Assembly (NCBI GenBank): GCA_017528425.1
Contig: JAFXOV010000050.1
Span: 1-60,621 of the forward strand
Reading direction: 5' to 3'
From: Elusimicrobiota bacterium
GTDB lineage: Bacteria; Elusimicrobiota; Endomicrobiia; Endomicrobiales; Endomicrobiaceae
Length of the DNA stretch: 60,621 nt
Shown here in pieces: positions 18,062 to 26,000 of this stretch. The notes under the pieces are model-generated. The model was not told the origin of the DNA. It did no database searches and saw nothing but the letters and a program-made list of their open reading frames with translations. Both the position numbers and the translations under genes were made by a program. Each line of letters opens with the position of its first letter. Position 1 is the first letter of the stretch.

Positions 18062-19349
18062 TAAAAACTCTCTTAAATATAAAATCTACATTTTTAAAGT
18101 GCGGTGACAAATCGCAATCTCTTCTTATTTCTTTTTCGTTCATATATTTTCTTATTTCTTCATCTTTCAATGCCACTTCTTCAAGACTGACATTTTTTTC
18201 TCTTGCCGAAAATGCAAGTCTTTGCATAATTGCATACCCTTGTTCTCTTGTTAACCCTTTATCTACCAATGTTAACAAAAGTGTTCCGGAACAAATAACA
18301 TCTTGTGTTTTATTAAGATTTTTTTTCATATTTTCAGGATAAACATTTAATCCCGAAAGCAATCCCTGCATTCTTTTTAAAATATAGAAAAGCCCCATCG
18401 TTGCATCCGGCAACATTATTCTTTCCGTCGAAGAATGACTTATATCTCTTTCATGCCATAAAGCAATATTTTCCATAGCGGTTACTGCATAACCTCTCAA
18501 AAGTCTTGCGAAGCCGCAAACATTTTCCGATATTATCGGATTTCTCTTATGCGGCATTGCGGATGATCCCTTTTGACCTTTTGTAAAAGGTTCTTCGGCT
18601 TCTGCTACTTCTGTTCTTTGTAAATGTCTTATTTCAAGTGCTATCCTTTCAAGGTTAGCACCAACATGTGCAATTGTTGATAAAAATATTGAGTGTCTGT
18701 CTCTGGGAACTATTTGTGTTGAAACAGGTTCCGGTTTCAAGTTTAATTTTTTGCAAACATACTCTTCAACTTTCGGGCTTAAATGTGCAAATGTTCCTAC
18801 AGCTCCGGAAATTGCTCCGTAACTTACGGTTTCCAATGCATAGTTTAATCTGTCGAGAGAACGACTAAGCTCGCTGTACCAGTTTGCAACTTTCAAGCCG
18901 AACGTTGTAGGTTCTGCATGAACTCCGTGGCTTCTTCCCATTGTAGGAGTATATTTATATTTGAAAGCCAACTTTTTTGTTATTTTCATTAACTCTTTAG
19001 TTTCTTTTATAAGAAGCAAACATGCCTGTCTCATTTGAACGGCAAGTGAGGTATCCAAAACATCGGAAGATGTCATACCCATATGCAAAAATCTTGCCTC
19101 AGGGCCTACAGTTTCAACGACACTTGTTAAAAATGCAATTACATCGTGCTTAACTGTCTTTTCTATCTCGTTTATTCTGTCTTTATTTATCTTAGCTTTT
19201 TTTCTTACCTTTGCAATTGCCGATTTTGGAACTACTCCCAACTTACTCATAGCTTCGGATGCTAAAATTTCAACTTCCAACATTATTTTGAACTTGTTAT
19301 CATCAGTCCAAATTGATTCCATTTCAGGTTTTGCATATCTTGGTATCAT
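18054..19349 (-). CDS. purB: Adenylosuccinate lyase
   Basis: 431 aa of the fumarase/aspartase superfamily. It cleaves fumarate from SAICAR and from adenylosuccinate in purine synthesis. The signature GSSAMPHKRNP, the upstream MGMTSSDVLDTS and GRSHGVHAEPT are present. It is the last gene of purM-purN-purB, 14 bp after purN. Confidence 0.97.
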   Translation of the reverse strand: MIPRYAKPEMESIWTDDNKFKIMLEVEILASEAMSKLGVVPKSAIAKVRKKAKINKDRINEIEKTVKHDVIAFLTSVVETVGPEARFLHMGMTSSDVLDTSLAVQMRQACLLLIKETKELMKITKKLAFKYKYTPTMGRSHGVHAEPTTFGLKVANWYSELSRSLDRLNYALETVSYGAISGAVGTFAHLSPKVEEYVCKKLNLKPEPVSTQIVPRDRHSIFLSTIAHVGANLERIALEIRHLQRTEVAEAEEPFTKGQKGSSAMPHKRNPIISENVCGFARLLRGYAVTAMENIALWHERDISHSSTERIMLPDATMGLFYILKRMQGLLSGLNVYPENMKKNLNKTQDVICSGTLLLTLVDKGLTREQGYAIMQRLAFSAREKNVSLEEVALKDEEIRKYMNEKEIRRDCDLSPHFKNVDFIFKRVFKK

Positions 19350-19363
19350 ACTTTTTACCTTCT

Positions 19364-19954
19364 TTATTTTAAATTTTCTATAACTTTTTTTATTGCTTGA
19401 GGGAATATTATATGTTCTTGAACCAATACTCTTGCAGCCACATCTTCCGGACTATCCGTTTCATAAACGGGCACTTCTTTTTGAAGTATTATAGAACCGG
19501 TATCATAATTTTCATCCACATAATGAACCGTAGGACCCGATTTTGTTTCTTTTGCTTTTACTACAGCTTCGTGAACAAAATGTCCGTACATTCCTTTGCC
19601 GCCAAACTTCGGCAATAAAGCAGGATGAATATTTAATATTCTTGACTTATACTCTTTAACAATATTGTCCGGAACTTTCTTCATATATCCCGCCAAACAG
19701 ATCATGTCCGCACCGGATTCTTTTATAAGCTTATACATTTTATCGTCATAATCTTGTTTGTCCATGTTCTTGTAATCAAGAGCAATTGCTTTTATATTTT
19801 CTTTTTTTGCTCTTTCAAGTCCGTAAGCGGAAGGATTATTCGATATCACAACAATAACTTCGGCAATACCTTTAAGTATTCCGCTTTTTGTTGAATCTAT
19901 TATAGATTGTAAATTTGAACCGGTGCCGGAAACTAATACCGCTAACTTTTTCAT
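19364..19954 (-). CDS. purN: Phosphoribosylglycinamide formyltransferase
   Basis: 196 aa; transfers formyl from 10-formyl-THF to GAR. Features: LVSGTGSNLQSIID at the N-terminus, LAGYMKKVP, and the catalytic region ILNIHPALLPKFGGKGMYG followed by HxVDENYDTGSIILQ. The start overlaps the purM stop (TAATG), indicating coupled translation. Confidence 0.96.
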   Translation of the reverse strand: MKKLAVLVSGTGSNLQSIIDSTKSGILKGIAEVIVVISNNPSAYGLERAKKENIKAIALDYKNMDKQDYDDKMYKLIKESGADMICLAGYMKKVPDNIVKEYKSRILNIHPALLPKFGGKGMYGHFVHEAVVKAKETKSGPTVHYVDENYDTGSIILQKEVPVYETDSPEDVAARVLVQEHIIFPQAIKKVIENLK

Positions 19955-20919
19955 TATATTATTTCCACACCTTTTTTCCCTTTTTGAACAAATCCTATAA
20001 CTTTAGAACCTTTCAAAAATTTGTGAACGGCTTGTGCATGTTCCGGTCTGACAAATATTGCCATACCGATACCCATGTTCAATGTTCTGTAAATATCTTT
20101 TTCCGGAACATTACCTTTCTTTTGAATTATGTTAAATATTTCAGGAACTTTCCAAGAACCTTTATTTATTATTACATGTGCATCCTGCGGTAAAATTCTT
20201 CCTATTTTGTCGTAAAAACTTCCGCCCGTAATATGTGCAATACCGACTATTTTATTCTTTTTGCCGTTATTAAATTTTTTAAGCGCTGCCAAAACTTCTT
20301 TAACATAAATTTTTGTAGGTGCCAACAATTCTTTGGAATATTTTTTCAATTCTTTTTCACTAAAAACTTTTCTTATCAAAGAGTATCCGTTGGAGTGAGG
20401 ACCGCTTGAAGGAAGACCTATTACGACATCACCTTCTTTAATATCTTTACCTGTAATTTCTTTACCTTTTTCGATTATACCTACGGCAAAACCGGCCAAA
20501 TCATATTCTTCACCTTTATAAAAGCTCGGCATTTCCGCTGTTTCACCGCCGATAAGTTGTGCATTGGATTGTTTGCAACCGTTAATAATACCGCCTACCA
20601 CTTTTTCCGTAAGAGAAACATTTAATTTTCCGCAAGCAAAATAATCCAAGAAGAAAAGAGGTTTTGCTCCAACACAAATTATATCGTTAACATTCATTGC
20701 AACCAAATCTATACCTACAGTATCGTGTTTATTTACCAAAAATGCAATCTTTAATTTTGTTCCTACTCCGTCGGTGGAACTAACCAAATTATATTTCGTG
20801 TTTTCTACGGGGAATGCTCCTCCGAATCCGCCTACTTTAGGAAGTTTTTTCTTAAGTCTTTTAACCAACTCGTTTCCCGCATCAATATTTACACCTGCTT
20901 TTTGATAAGTAATAGCCAT
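19954..20919 (-). CDS. purM: Phosphoribosylformylglycinamidine cyclo-ligase
   Basis: 321 aa; closes FGAM to AIR with ATP. The start is taken as ATG 20919, which has TGGGGGA 4-5 nt upstream; an upstream TTG at 20940 would swallow that site. Visible: TYQKAGVNIDAGNELV, VSSTDGVGTKLKIAF, GLPSSGPHSNGYSLIRK and HITGGSFYDKIGRILP. First gene of the pur unit, 70 nt downstream of a good promoter. Confidence 0.96.
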   Translation of the reverse strand: MAITYQKAGVNIDAGNELVKRLKKKLPKVGGFGGAFPVENTKYNLVSSTDGVGTKLKIAFLVNKHDTVGIDLVAMNVNDIICVGAKPLFFLDYFACGKLNVSLTEKVVGGIINGCKQSNAQLIGGETAEMPSFYKGEEYDLAGFAVGIIEKGKEITGKDIKEGDVVIGLPSSGPHSNGYSLIRKVFSEKELKKYSKELLAPTKIYVKEVLAALKKFNNGKKNKIVGIAHITGGSFYDKIGRILPQDAHVIINKGSWKVPEIFNIIQKKGNVPEKDIYRTLNMGIGMAIFVRPEHAQAVHKFLKGSKVIGFVQKGKKGVEII

Positions 20920-20991
20920 TTTTCCCCCAATATAAGGCAATTTATAATTTATATTTTTTAATTTATAATTAAAGACAAAATATATTTTATA

Positions 20992-21020
20992 ATTATAGAA
21001 TATTTATTGATAAAAGACAA
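20992..21020 (-). promoter_or_regulatory. Promoter for purM-purN-purB
   Basis: Minus strand TTGTCT (21015-21020), 17 nt, TATAAT (20992-20997). It is back to back with the thiS promoter, 25 bp away. Confidence 0.65.
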
Positions 21021-21045
21021 AAGAAAAATCAATATATTTTTTTGT

Positions 21046-21075
21046 TTGACAAAAGATGAATTTTTATAGTATCAT
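21046..21075 (+). promoter_or_regulatory. Promoter for thiS-thiG-thiH
   Basis: TTGACA (21046-21051), 18 nt, TATCAT (21070-21075). The predicted start point, near 21082, is just before the structured leader at 21090. Confidence 0.7.
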
Positions 21076-21089
21076 AAATTATCATTTTA

Positions 21090-21154
21090 AATAGAATATG
21101 TTATGGGGGTCACCACCTCGGGTGGCAAAAACTTCATTCATATTCTATTTTTTT
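21090..21154 (+). promoter_or_regulatory. Candidate HMP-PP riboswitch (thiS motif) embedded in a terminator
   Basis: An 11-bp perfect outer stem (21090-21100 with 21139-21149) is followed directly by seven T (21148-21154), an intrinsic terminator ending just before the thiS ribosome-binding site AAGGAG. Inside are GGGGG, a CCACC/GGTGG hairpin (21113-21117 with 21121-21125) and an A-rich strand CAAAAACTTC. A tiny aptamer nested in the terminator stem directly ahead of thiS is the described design of the HMP-PP riboswitch (thiS-motif RNA). The usual TPP riboswitch core (CUGAGA, ACC...GAUCUGG) is absent. The class call rests on architecture and location; I could not align it to the known consensus. 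Confidence 0.72.
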
Positions 21155-21168
21155 ATTAAGGAGTTAAA

Positions 21169-21363
21169 ATGAAAGTTAACGGAAAAGAAGTTGTTATAAA
21201 AGAATCGCAAACTATATACGAATACTTAAAAAACAACAATTACAATTTGGAACGAATTGTAATTGAGTTAAACGGTAAAATTATTTCTAAAGATAAATAT
21301 AACACTGTAAATTTAAAAGATACGGATGTTATGGAAGTGCTGACTTTTGTCGGCGGCGGCTAA
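21169..21363 (+). CDS. thiS: Sulfur carrier protein ThiS
   Basis: 64 aa, ubiquitin-like beta-grasp protein ending in VGGG. The C-terminal Gly-Gly tail is thiocarboxylated and donates sulfur to thiazole synthase. A strong AAGGAG ribosome-binding site lies 5 nt before the ATG. It is the first gene behind the leader RNA. No thiF adenylyltransferase is in the window. Confidence 0.95.
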   Translation: MKVNGKEVVIKESQTIYEYLKNNNYNLERIVIELNGKIISKDKYNTVNLKDTDVMEVLTFVGGG

Positions 21364-21382
21364 AAAAATGCAAAGCATTTTT
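21364..21382. repeat. Mini palindrome (GCAAAGC type) between thiS and thiG
   Basis: AAAAATGC-AAA-GCATTTTT, perfect 8-bp arms. It starts right after the thiS stop and is one of six such palindromes in the window. An AT-rich tract of repeated AATGTA/ACAATG words follows (21384-21415). Confidence 0.6.
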
Positions 21383-21453
21383 AATGTACAATGTATAATG
21401 TACAATTTATAATTCTTTTCAAATGAAAATTTTAAAAGAACTTGAGGAGATAT

Positions 21454-22233
21454 ATGATGGAAAATAACGATCAATTAATAATTGCAGGACATAAGTTTTC
21501 TTCTCGATTCATTTTGGGTTCGGGAAAATTTTCGTTGGATTTGGTAAAAGCTGCGGTTGAATCGGCAGGTGCGGAAATCGTAACACTTGCATTAAGACGA
21601 GCAAACACTAAAACAGAATACAACATATTAGATTTTATACCTAAAACGGTAACTCTTTTACCTAACACTTCAGGTGCAAGAACCGCGGAAGAAGCAGTTA
21701 GAATCGCAAGACTTTCCAGAGAACTCGGGTGCGGAGATTTTGTAAAAATTGAAGTCATAAAAGATACAAAATTTTTGTTGCCTGATAACTACGAAACAAT
21801 AAAAGCAACGGAAATTCTTGCAAAAGAAGGGTTTGTTGTAATGCCTTACATGTATCCGGACTTAAATGCCGCAAGAGATTTGGCAAATGCGGGTGCTGCA
21901 ACAATTATGCCGCTTGCCGCACCTATCGGCAGCAACTTGGGTCTTCTCACAAAACATTTTATTAAAATCATTATAGATGAAATAAAGTTGCCTGTAATTG
22001 TTGATGCAGGTATCGGGTCACCTTCTCAAGCTTGCGAAATTATGCAGGAAGGTGCTGCCGCCGTTATGGTAAATACAGCAATTGCAACTGCCAAAAACAT
22101 AAACGAAATGGCAGAAGCTTTCAAACTTGCAATTATCGCAGGGAGAAAAGCTTATCTTGCAGGGCTCGGCAGAGTACTTAATTTTAAAGCGGAAGCGTCC
22201 AGTCCTTTGATAGACTTTTTGGAGGACAAATAA
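21454..22233 (+). CDS. thiG: Thiazole synthase
   Basis: About 259 aa. It condenses 1-deoxyxylulose-5-phosphate, dehydroglycine and ThiS thiocarboxylate into the thiazole phosphate. TIM-barrel motifs: [29 protein letters not shown] with the likely Schiff-base lysine, [13 protein letters not shown], and [28 protein letters not shown]. The upstream TTG at 21442 overlaps the GAGGAG ribosome-binding site, so the start is ATG 21454 or 21457. thiH follows after 1 bp. Confidence 0.95.
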   Translation: MMENNDQLIIAGHKFSSRFILGSGKFSLDLVKAAVESAGAEIVTLALRRANTKTEYNILDFIPKTVTLLPNTSGARTAEEAVRIARLSRELGCGDFVKIEVIKDTKFLLPDNYETIKATEILAKEGFVVMPYMYPDLNAARDLANAGAATIMPLAAPIGSNLGLLTKHFIKIIIDEIKLPVIVDAGIGSPSQACEIMQEGAAAVMVNTAIATAKNINEMAEAFKLAIIAGRKAYLAGLGRVLNFKAEASSPLIDFLEDK

Positions 22234-22234
22234 A

Positions 22235-23365
22235 ATGTTTTATAAAAACATGGAACAAATAAACTCCGATATGTTGGAACAAGTGTTAAGTTTAACCAAG
22301 GGCTATGATTATAATATATATACGGAAAACGATGTTCAAAAAACATTAAACAAAGAAATTTTGGATATTGAAGATTTAAAAGTTTTGTTATCTCCAGCAG
22401 CAACGGATTTTTTAAATTTAATCGCACATAAAGCACAATACGAAACAAGAAAACATTTCGGGTCAAGTATATCTTTGTTTACTCCGCTATACATTTCAAA
22501 TTATTGTGAAAATCAGTGCACATATTGCGGATATAATTGTAAAAACAATATACACAGAGGAAAACTTACAATTGAAGAAACAGAAAAAGAATTTAAAGCA
22601 ATATCTCAAACGGGACTTGAAGATATTCTTATACTTACAGGCGAATCAAGATCCGCATCAAGTGTAGAATATATAGGTGAAGCCGTAAAACTTGCAAAAA
22701 AATATTTTTCTTCCATATCAATAGAAATTTATCCGTTAAATACGGACGAATATAAATATCTCTGTCAATGCGGAGCGGATTTTGTTTGTGTTTATCAGGA
22801 AACTTACAACAAAGAAAGATATAAACAGTTACATTCGGCAGGACCTAAATCTGTTTTTGAATACAGATTTTATGCTCAGGAAAGAGCAGCACTTGCAGGT
22901 ATGAGAGGTGTATCTTTGGGAATACTTTTCGGGTTAGATGATTTCAGAAAAGATGCTTTTTCCACCGCCATTCATGCTTATTTGTTGCAACAAAAGTATC
23001 CTGATCTTAAAATAGGTTTTTCCGTCCCGAGATTAAGGCCGTATATTCACGAGCACAAAGAACAAAACCCTCACTATGTTAATGAAAAGCAATTGTTCCA
23101 GGCATTGTGTGCTTACAGATTATTTATGCCGTTTTCCGATATTACAATTTCCACAAGAGAAAGAGCAGGTTTCAGAGATAATGTTATAGGTGTATGTGCA
23201 ACAAAAATTTCGGCAGGTGTAAAAACTTCCGTAGGCGGACATAAAGACGAAGCTAAGGGTGACGAACAGTTTGAAATTTCCGATTCAAGAACAGTTGCGG
23301 AAATCGTAGATACGATAAAGCAAAAAGGCCTTTATCCGGTATTCAGCAACCACATACGACTTTAA
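22235..23365 (+). CDS. thiH: 2-iminoacetate synthase (tyrosine lyase)
   Basis: 376 aa radical SAM enzyme that splits tyrosine into p-cresol and dehydroglycine for ThiG. This oxygen-sensitive route is the anaerobic alternative to glycine oxidase ThiO. The cluster motif is Cys91-x3-Cys95-x2-Cys98 (YCENQCTYCGY). The C-terminal ISTRERAGFRDNV, ISAGVKTSVGGH and the thiazole-biosynthesis C-terminal region are present. Last gene of thiS-thiG-thiH. Confidence 0.95.
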   Translation: MFYKNMEQINSDMLEQVLSLTKGYDYNIYTENDVQKTLNKEILDIEDLKVLLSPAATDFLNLIAHKAQYETRKHFGSSISLFTPLYISNYCENQCTYCGYNCKNNIHRGKLTIEETEKEFKAISQTGLEDILILTGESRSASSVEYIGEAVKLAKKYFSSISIEIYPLNTDEYKYLCQCGADFVCVYQETYNKERYKQLHSAGPKSVFEYRFYAQERAALAGMRGVSLGILFGLDDFRKDAFSTAIHAYLLQQKYPDLKIGFSVPRLRPYIHEHKEQNPHYVNEKQLFQALCAYRLFMPFSDITISTRERAGFRDNVIGVCATKISAGVKTSVGGHKDEAKGDEQFEISDSRTVAEIVDTIKQKGLYPVFSNHIRL

Positions 23366-23406
23366 ACAACAATGTATAATGTACAATGTAAAATGTATAA
23401 TTAAAT

Positions 23407-23441
23407 AAAAAAACGGGAAGAAATTTCTTCCTGTTTTTTTT
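23407..23441 (+). terminator. Intrinsic terminator after thiH
   Basis: AACGGGAAGAAA and TTTCTTCCTGTT pair (one G-U) and are followed by eight T. Near-identical hairpins lie at 25748 and 29020. An AT-rich tract of AATGTATAATG words (23370-23402) precedes it. Confidence 0.75.
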
Positions 23442-23474
23442 CTTACATTCAACAAGATATAAGGACAGTAAAAA

Positions 23475-23584
23475 AAACAGAAATATTTGTAAGTGAAACA
23501 AAAAATTCCCGAACTATAGTGTACACAAGTGAAACTGTACATGAAGCTCGGGAATTTGAAGTTGTAACTAAAATATTTCTGTTT
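23475..23584. repeat. Three-tiered hairpin element, copy A
   Basis: Outer stem 23475-23488 with 23571-23584 (14 bp, perfect), an asymmetric internal loop, middle stem 23503-23512 with 23548-23557 (10 bp), and inner hairpin 23519-23525 with 23536-23542. On the minus strand a run of eight T follows the outer stem, so it could end the OMP transcript. The element ends 5 bp from the stop codon of the barrel gene. Confidence 0.68.
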
Positions 23585-23589
23585 GTTTA

Positions 23590-24198
23590 TTATAGAGCAA
23601 ATTTGTATCCTACATTAATTGTTGTTGCTGTATATTGTAAATCAGCTGTATTTCCATTAATAGACAAACTGCCGTTAGCTGAAGATATTAACAATTCAAC
23701 TATAACACAATCTTTTATTATCGTTCCTGCACCGAAACCTAAATATATTCCCATATCTGCAGTTTCAGATTTACCATTTGCTTCCACAATAATACTGCTT
23801 CCGCCGATTTGACCTATTAAATATAAGCTTGTAAAAATATCGGATTCTATTTTAGCTTCAGGTTTTACTGCCAAATAAAAGTTAACTGTTTTTGCTTCGG
23901 GCTTGGAACCTTCCATATTGGCCTTACTGTTAGAACCAAAATTATAATTTATACCTGCACCTACAGACAACATATCCATTAATCCGTAAAAAAATTCCGC
24001 ACCTATTGAAATAGGCATTTCCATATCGTAACCTTGAGAAAGGCCATCCGGCATACCATGATAACCGTTAGCATGATAATTTAAATTATTGCTTACTCCC
24101 AAACCTAATTTTCCGTTGATAGACATATCACCTTTTTGTGCAAACACAGGTGCTACCATTGCTACTGCTAATATTACTGCCAATAAACTTTTTTTCAT
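23590..24198 (-). CDS. Small outer-membrane beta-barrel protein (paralogue 1)
   Basis: 202 aa with a clear signal peptide (MKKSLLAVILAVAMVAPVFA, cleavage after about residue 20). The mature part alternates polar and hydrophobic residues in Gly- and aromatic-rich strands (LGLGVSNN, ISIGAEFFYGLMDMLSVGAGINYNF) and ends INVGYKFAL, typical of the terminal strand of an 8-strand barrel. It is closely related to the product at 24325-24972, with shared segments such as the GAEFFYGLMD stretch and the C-terminus, and more distantly to that at 29109-29672. Function unknown; such porin or OmpW/OmpA-barrel-like proteins often bind or anchor surface partners. Ribosome-binding site AAGGAG. Confidence 0.8.
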   Translation of the reverse strand: MKKSLLAVILAVAMVAPVFAQKGDMSINGKLGLGVSNNLNYHANGYHGMPDGLSQGYDMEMPISIGAEFFYGLMDMLSVGAGINYNFGSNSKANMEGSKPEAKTVNFYLAVKPEAKIESDIFTSLYLIGQIGGSSIIVEANGKSETADMGIYLGFGAGTIIKDCVIVELLISSANGSLSINGNTADLQYTATTINVGYKFAL

Positions 24199-24324
24199 TA
24201 TTTTTTTCTCCTTATAAAAAAATTATTTCATAATTTTTTGCTTATAGCTTAGAGCTTACAGTTCATAGTTTTCGGTAAAATCTTGTTTCACGAAATTTAT
24301 ATTAAACTACAAACCACAAACTAC

Positions 24325-24972
24325 TTACAATGCAAATTTGTAACCTACATTAATTGTTGTTGCTGTATATTGTACATCAAGATCTGCAGGTACAGCAGGA
24401 GGAATCTTTTTCGCTGTTAAGTTAGCAGAAGAGCATACAATTTCCACAAAGACACAATCCATTATTGTTGTTCCTATACCGAACCCCAAATATAGACCAC
24501 TATTTACATCTAGTGATGGGAAATCCCAATCATCACTCTCAATTTCAGCTCTTGCCATTGCCAAACCGATTTGACCTACTAAGTATATGCTTGAAAATAT
24601 TTTGGAATCTATTTTTGCTTCAGGTTTAACTGCCAAATATATGTTTGTTGTTCCTGCCTTAAGTTGATTTTCGAAAGGAGCATGTGCTACATTGTTATTT
24701 TTTGATTTTGAATCAAAACCATAGTTCACACCTAAACCAACCGACAAGTTATCCATTAATCCGTAAAAAAATTCCGCACCTATTGAAACAGGCATTTCCA
24801 TATCATATTTATAATACTGATTTTTCGGGGCTAACACGTCGGACCCATCCAGTGATACACTATTATTTATTCCCAAACCTAACTTTGCATTAACAGACAT
24901 ATCTCCTTTTGCTGCAAATGCAGGTACTGCCATTGCTACTGCCAACAACACTGCAAACAATCCTTTTTTCAT
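24325..24972 (-). CDS. Small outer-membrane beta-barrel protein (paralogue 2)
   Basis: 215 aa, signal peptide MKKGLFAVLLAVAMAVPAFA, then barrel strands and the same terminal VQYTATTINVGYKFAL end as paralogue 1, 126 bp downstream. The strand framework is conserved while putative surface loops differ (SLDGSDVLAPKNQYYK against HANGYHGMPDG), as expected for duplicated surface proteins under loop divergence. It has a strong promoter and an AGGAGG ribosome-binding site, so high expression is likely. Confidence 0.8.
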   Translation of the reverse strand: MKKGLFAVLLAVAMAVPAFAAKGDMSVNAKLGLGINNSVSLDGSDVLAPKNQYYKYDMEMPVSIGAEFFYGLMDNLSVGLGVNYGFDSKSKNNNVAHAPFENQLKAGTTNIYLAVKPEAKIDSKIFSSIYLVGQIGLAMARAEIESDDWDFPSLDVNSGLYLGFGIGTTIMDCVFVEIVCSSANLTAKKIPPAVPADLDVQYTATTINVGYKFAL

Positions 24973-25012
24973 TTACTTCCTCCTATTATAAATTTACTTC
25001 ATTATTGTTTTT

Positions 25013-25041
25013 ATTGTATTTATTTTATATCTTATAGTCAA
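25013..25041 (-). promoter_or_regulatory. Promoter for outer-membrane paralogue 2
   Basis: Minus strand TTGACT (25036-25041), 17 nt, TACAAT (25013-25018), in the 77-bp divergent gap to thiE. Confidence 0.7.
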
Positions 25042-25049
25042 CAGAAATT

Positions 25050-25643
25050 ATGAAAACCGTTTGTATAACCAACCGACTATTATGTAAAAATGATTTTTTT
25101 GAACAAATAGAATATATTTGCAAACAAAATCTTTATGCTTTGATTCTTAGAGAAAAAGATTTGGATGATAAAACCTACGAAGAGTTTGCCGTTAAATGTA
25201 ATGATATATGCACTAAAAACAACGTTTTATTTTTTATAAACACCAAAATACATATTGCACAAAAATTGAAAATTAAAAATATTCAAGTTTCATTTGAAAA
25301 TTTTGTGAACAATAAAGAAAGTTTAAATTCTTTTGATACCGTTGCTGTCTCGGTACATTCGTTAAGTGAAGCGCTAACCGTACAAAAATTTGTTGAAGAA
25401 ACAAGCCAAAATATTTTTCTTATTGCAGGCCATATTTTTGAAACGGATTGCAAAAAAGGATTAGAACCGAGAGGTATAGAATTTTTAAAAGAGATTTGTG
25501 CCAATGTAGAAATTCCCGTATTTGCAATAGGCGGAATAAACCAAAACACAATAAAACAACTAAAAGGTATAAATATCGAAGGTGTATGTTTGATGTCGGA
25601 ATTGATGAAAAAATCGCAAAGCGATTTTTTAGATAATTTATAA
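25050..25643 (+). CDS. thiE: Thiamine-phosphate synthase family protein (ThiE/TenI)
   Basis: 197 aa TIM-barrel protein. ITNR near the start, LILREKDLDD and the C-terminal IPVFAIGGINQNTIKQL are ThiE/TenI marks; GHIFETDCKKG replaces the usual GPxFxTxTK loop. ThiE joins HMP-PP and thiazole phosphate, so it would use the ligand proposed for the thiS leader. TenI-type proteins instead aromatise the thiazole, and with this divergence that remains possible. No clear ribosome-binding site is seen. The last codons (KKSQSDF) are read from a perfect GCAAAGC-type palindrome. Confidence 0.78.
   Translation: MKTVCITNRLLCKNDFFEQIEYICKQNLYALILREKDLDDKTYEEFAVKCNDICTKNNVLFFINTKIHIAQKLKIKNIQVSFENFVNNKESLNSFDTVAVSVHSLSEALTVQKFVEETSQNIFLIAGHIFETDCKKGLEPRGIEFLKEICANVEIPVFAIGGINQNTIKQLKGINIEGVCLMSELMKKSQSDFLDNL
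25608..25630. repeat. Mini palindrome inside the thiE 3' end
   Basis: AAAAAATCGC-AAA-GCGATTTTTT, perfect 10-bp arms, lying within the last codons of thiE. Same type as the intergenic copies at 21364, 27714, 28915, 33712 and 33778. Confidence 0.6.
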
Positions 25644-25686
25644 TTTATAATTTACAATTTATAATTTCGGTGTCCTTCGGACTAAT

Positions 25687-25719
25687 TTTTATAGATTCCG
25701 TGTCAAGCACGGAATGACG
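25687..25719. repeat. TCAAG-loop palindrome, copy 1
   Basis: TTTTTATAG, then ATTCCGTG-TCAAG-CACGGAAT, then GACG. Perfect 8-bp stem at 25695-25702 with 25708-25715. It shares flanks and loop with copies at 25791 and 29064, but the stem differs. Confidence 0.65.
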
Positions 25720-25747
25720 AACAAGACGACAATTTACAATTAATGTA

Positions 25748-25779
25748 AAAAACGGGAAGAAAATTCTTCTCGTTTTTTG
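25748..25779 (+). terminator. Intrinsic terminator after thiE
   Basis: AACGGGAAGAA and TTCTTCTCGTT pair (one G-U), with A-run before and T-run after. Sister of the hairpins at 23407 and 29020. Confidence 0.7.
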
Positions 25780-25781
25780 AT

Positions 25782-25811
25782 TTTTTATAGATTCCGGATC
25801 AAGTCCGGAAT
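25782..25811. repeat. TCAAG-loop palindrome, copy 2
   Basis: TTTTTTATAG, then ATTCCGGA-TCAAG-TCCGGAAT (stem 25791-25798 with 25804-25811), followed by T-run rather than GAC. Confidence 0.65.
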
Positions 25812-25890
25812 TTTTTGTCTTTCTTTGCTTCCAAAGGATTTTAATATTTTAAGCTATAACGAATTACCAATAGAATACAAGGACACAAGA

Positions 25891-26000
25891 AAAAACAGAA
25901 AAAATTTTGTGCGAAATGAAGAAACGCAAGGGCGATGTGTATGCCTTATAATACTCAAGGCCTTGCGTTTCAAAATTGTAGCCAAAATATTTCTGTTTTT
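25891..26000. repeat. Three-tiered hairpin element, copy B
   Basis: Outer stem from 25894 (AACAG...) with 25983-25997, internal loop, perfect middle stem 25921-25931 with 25961-25971 (GAAACGCAAGG), inner hairpin GTGTAT/ATACTC (25937-25942 with 25951-25956). T-runs flank it on both strands. It touches the stop codon of the SufB/D gene. Confidence 0.68.

Larger units (their letters stand above)
25644..25890. other. Intergenic stretch after thiE: AT tract, palindromes, terminator
   Basis: The gap from thiE to the SufB/D gene is 356 bp, with no gene seen. From left: an AT tract of TTTATAATTTA words (25641-25672), a small GTC(CTTCG)GAC hairpin, a TCAAG palindrome (25695-25715), the thiE terminator (25748-25779), a second TCAAG palindrome (25791-25811) and then hairpin element B. 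Confidence 0.6.

Noticed and set aside
21090-21154. TPP riboswitch ahead of thiS
   Set aside because: The conserved CUGAGA and pyrophosphate-helix sequences are missing and the region is too short.
25687-25811. CRISPR-like array from repeated palindromes
   Set aside because: The spacing is irregular, the copies differ in sequence, and no cas genes are nearby.
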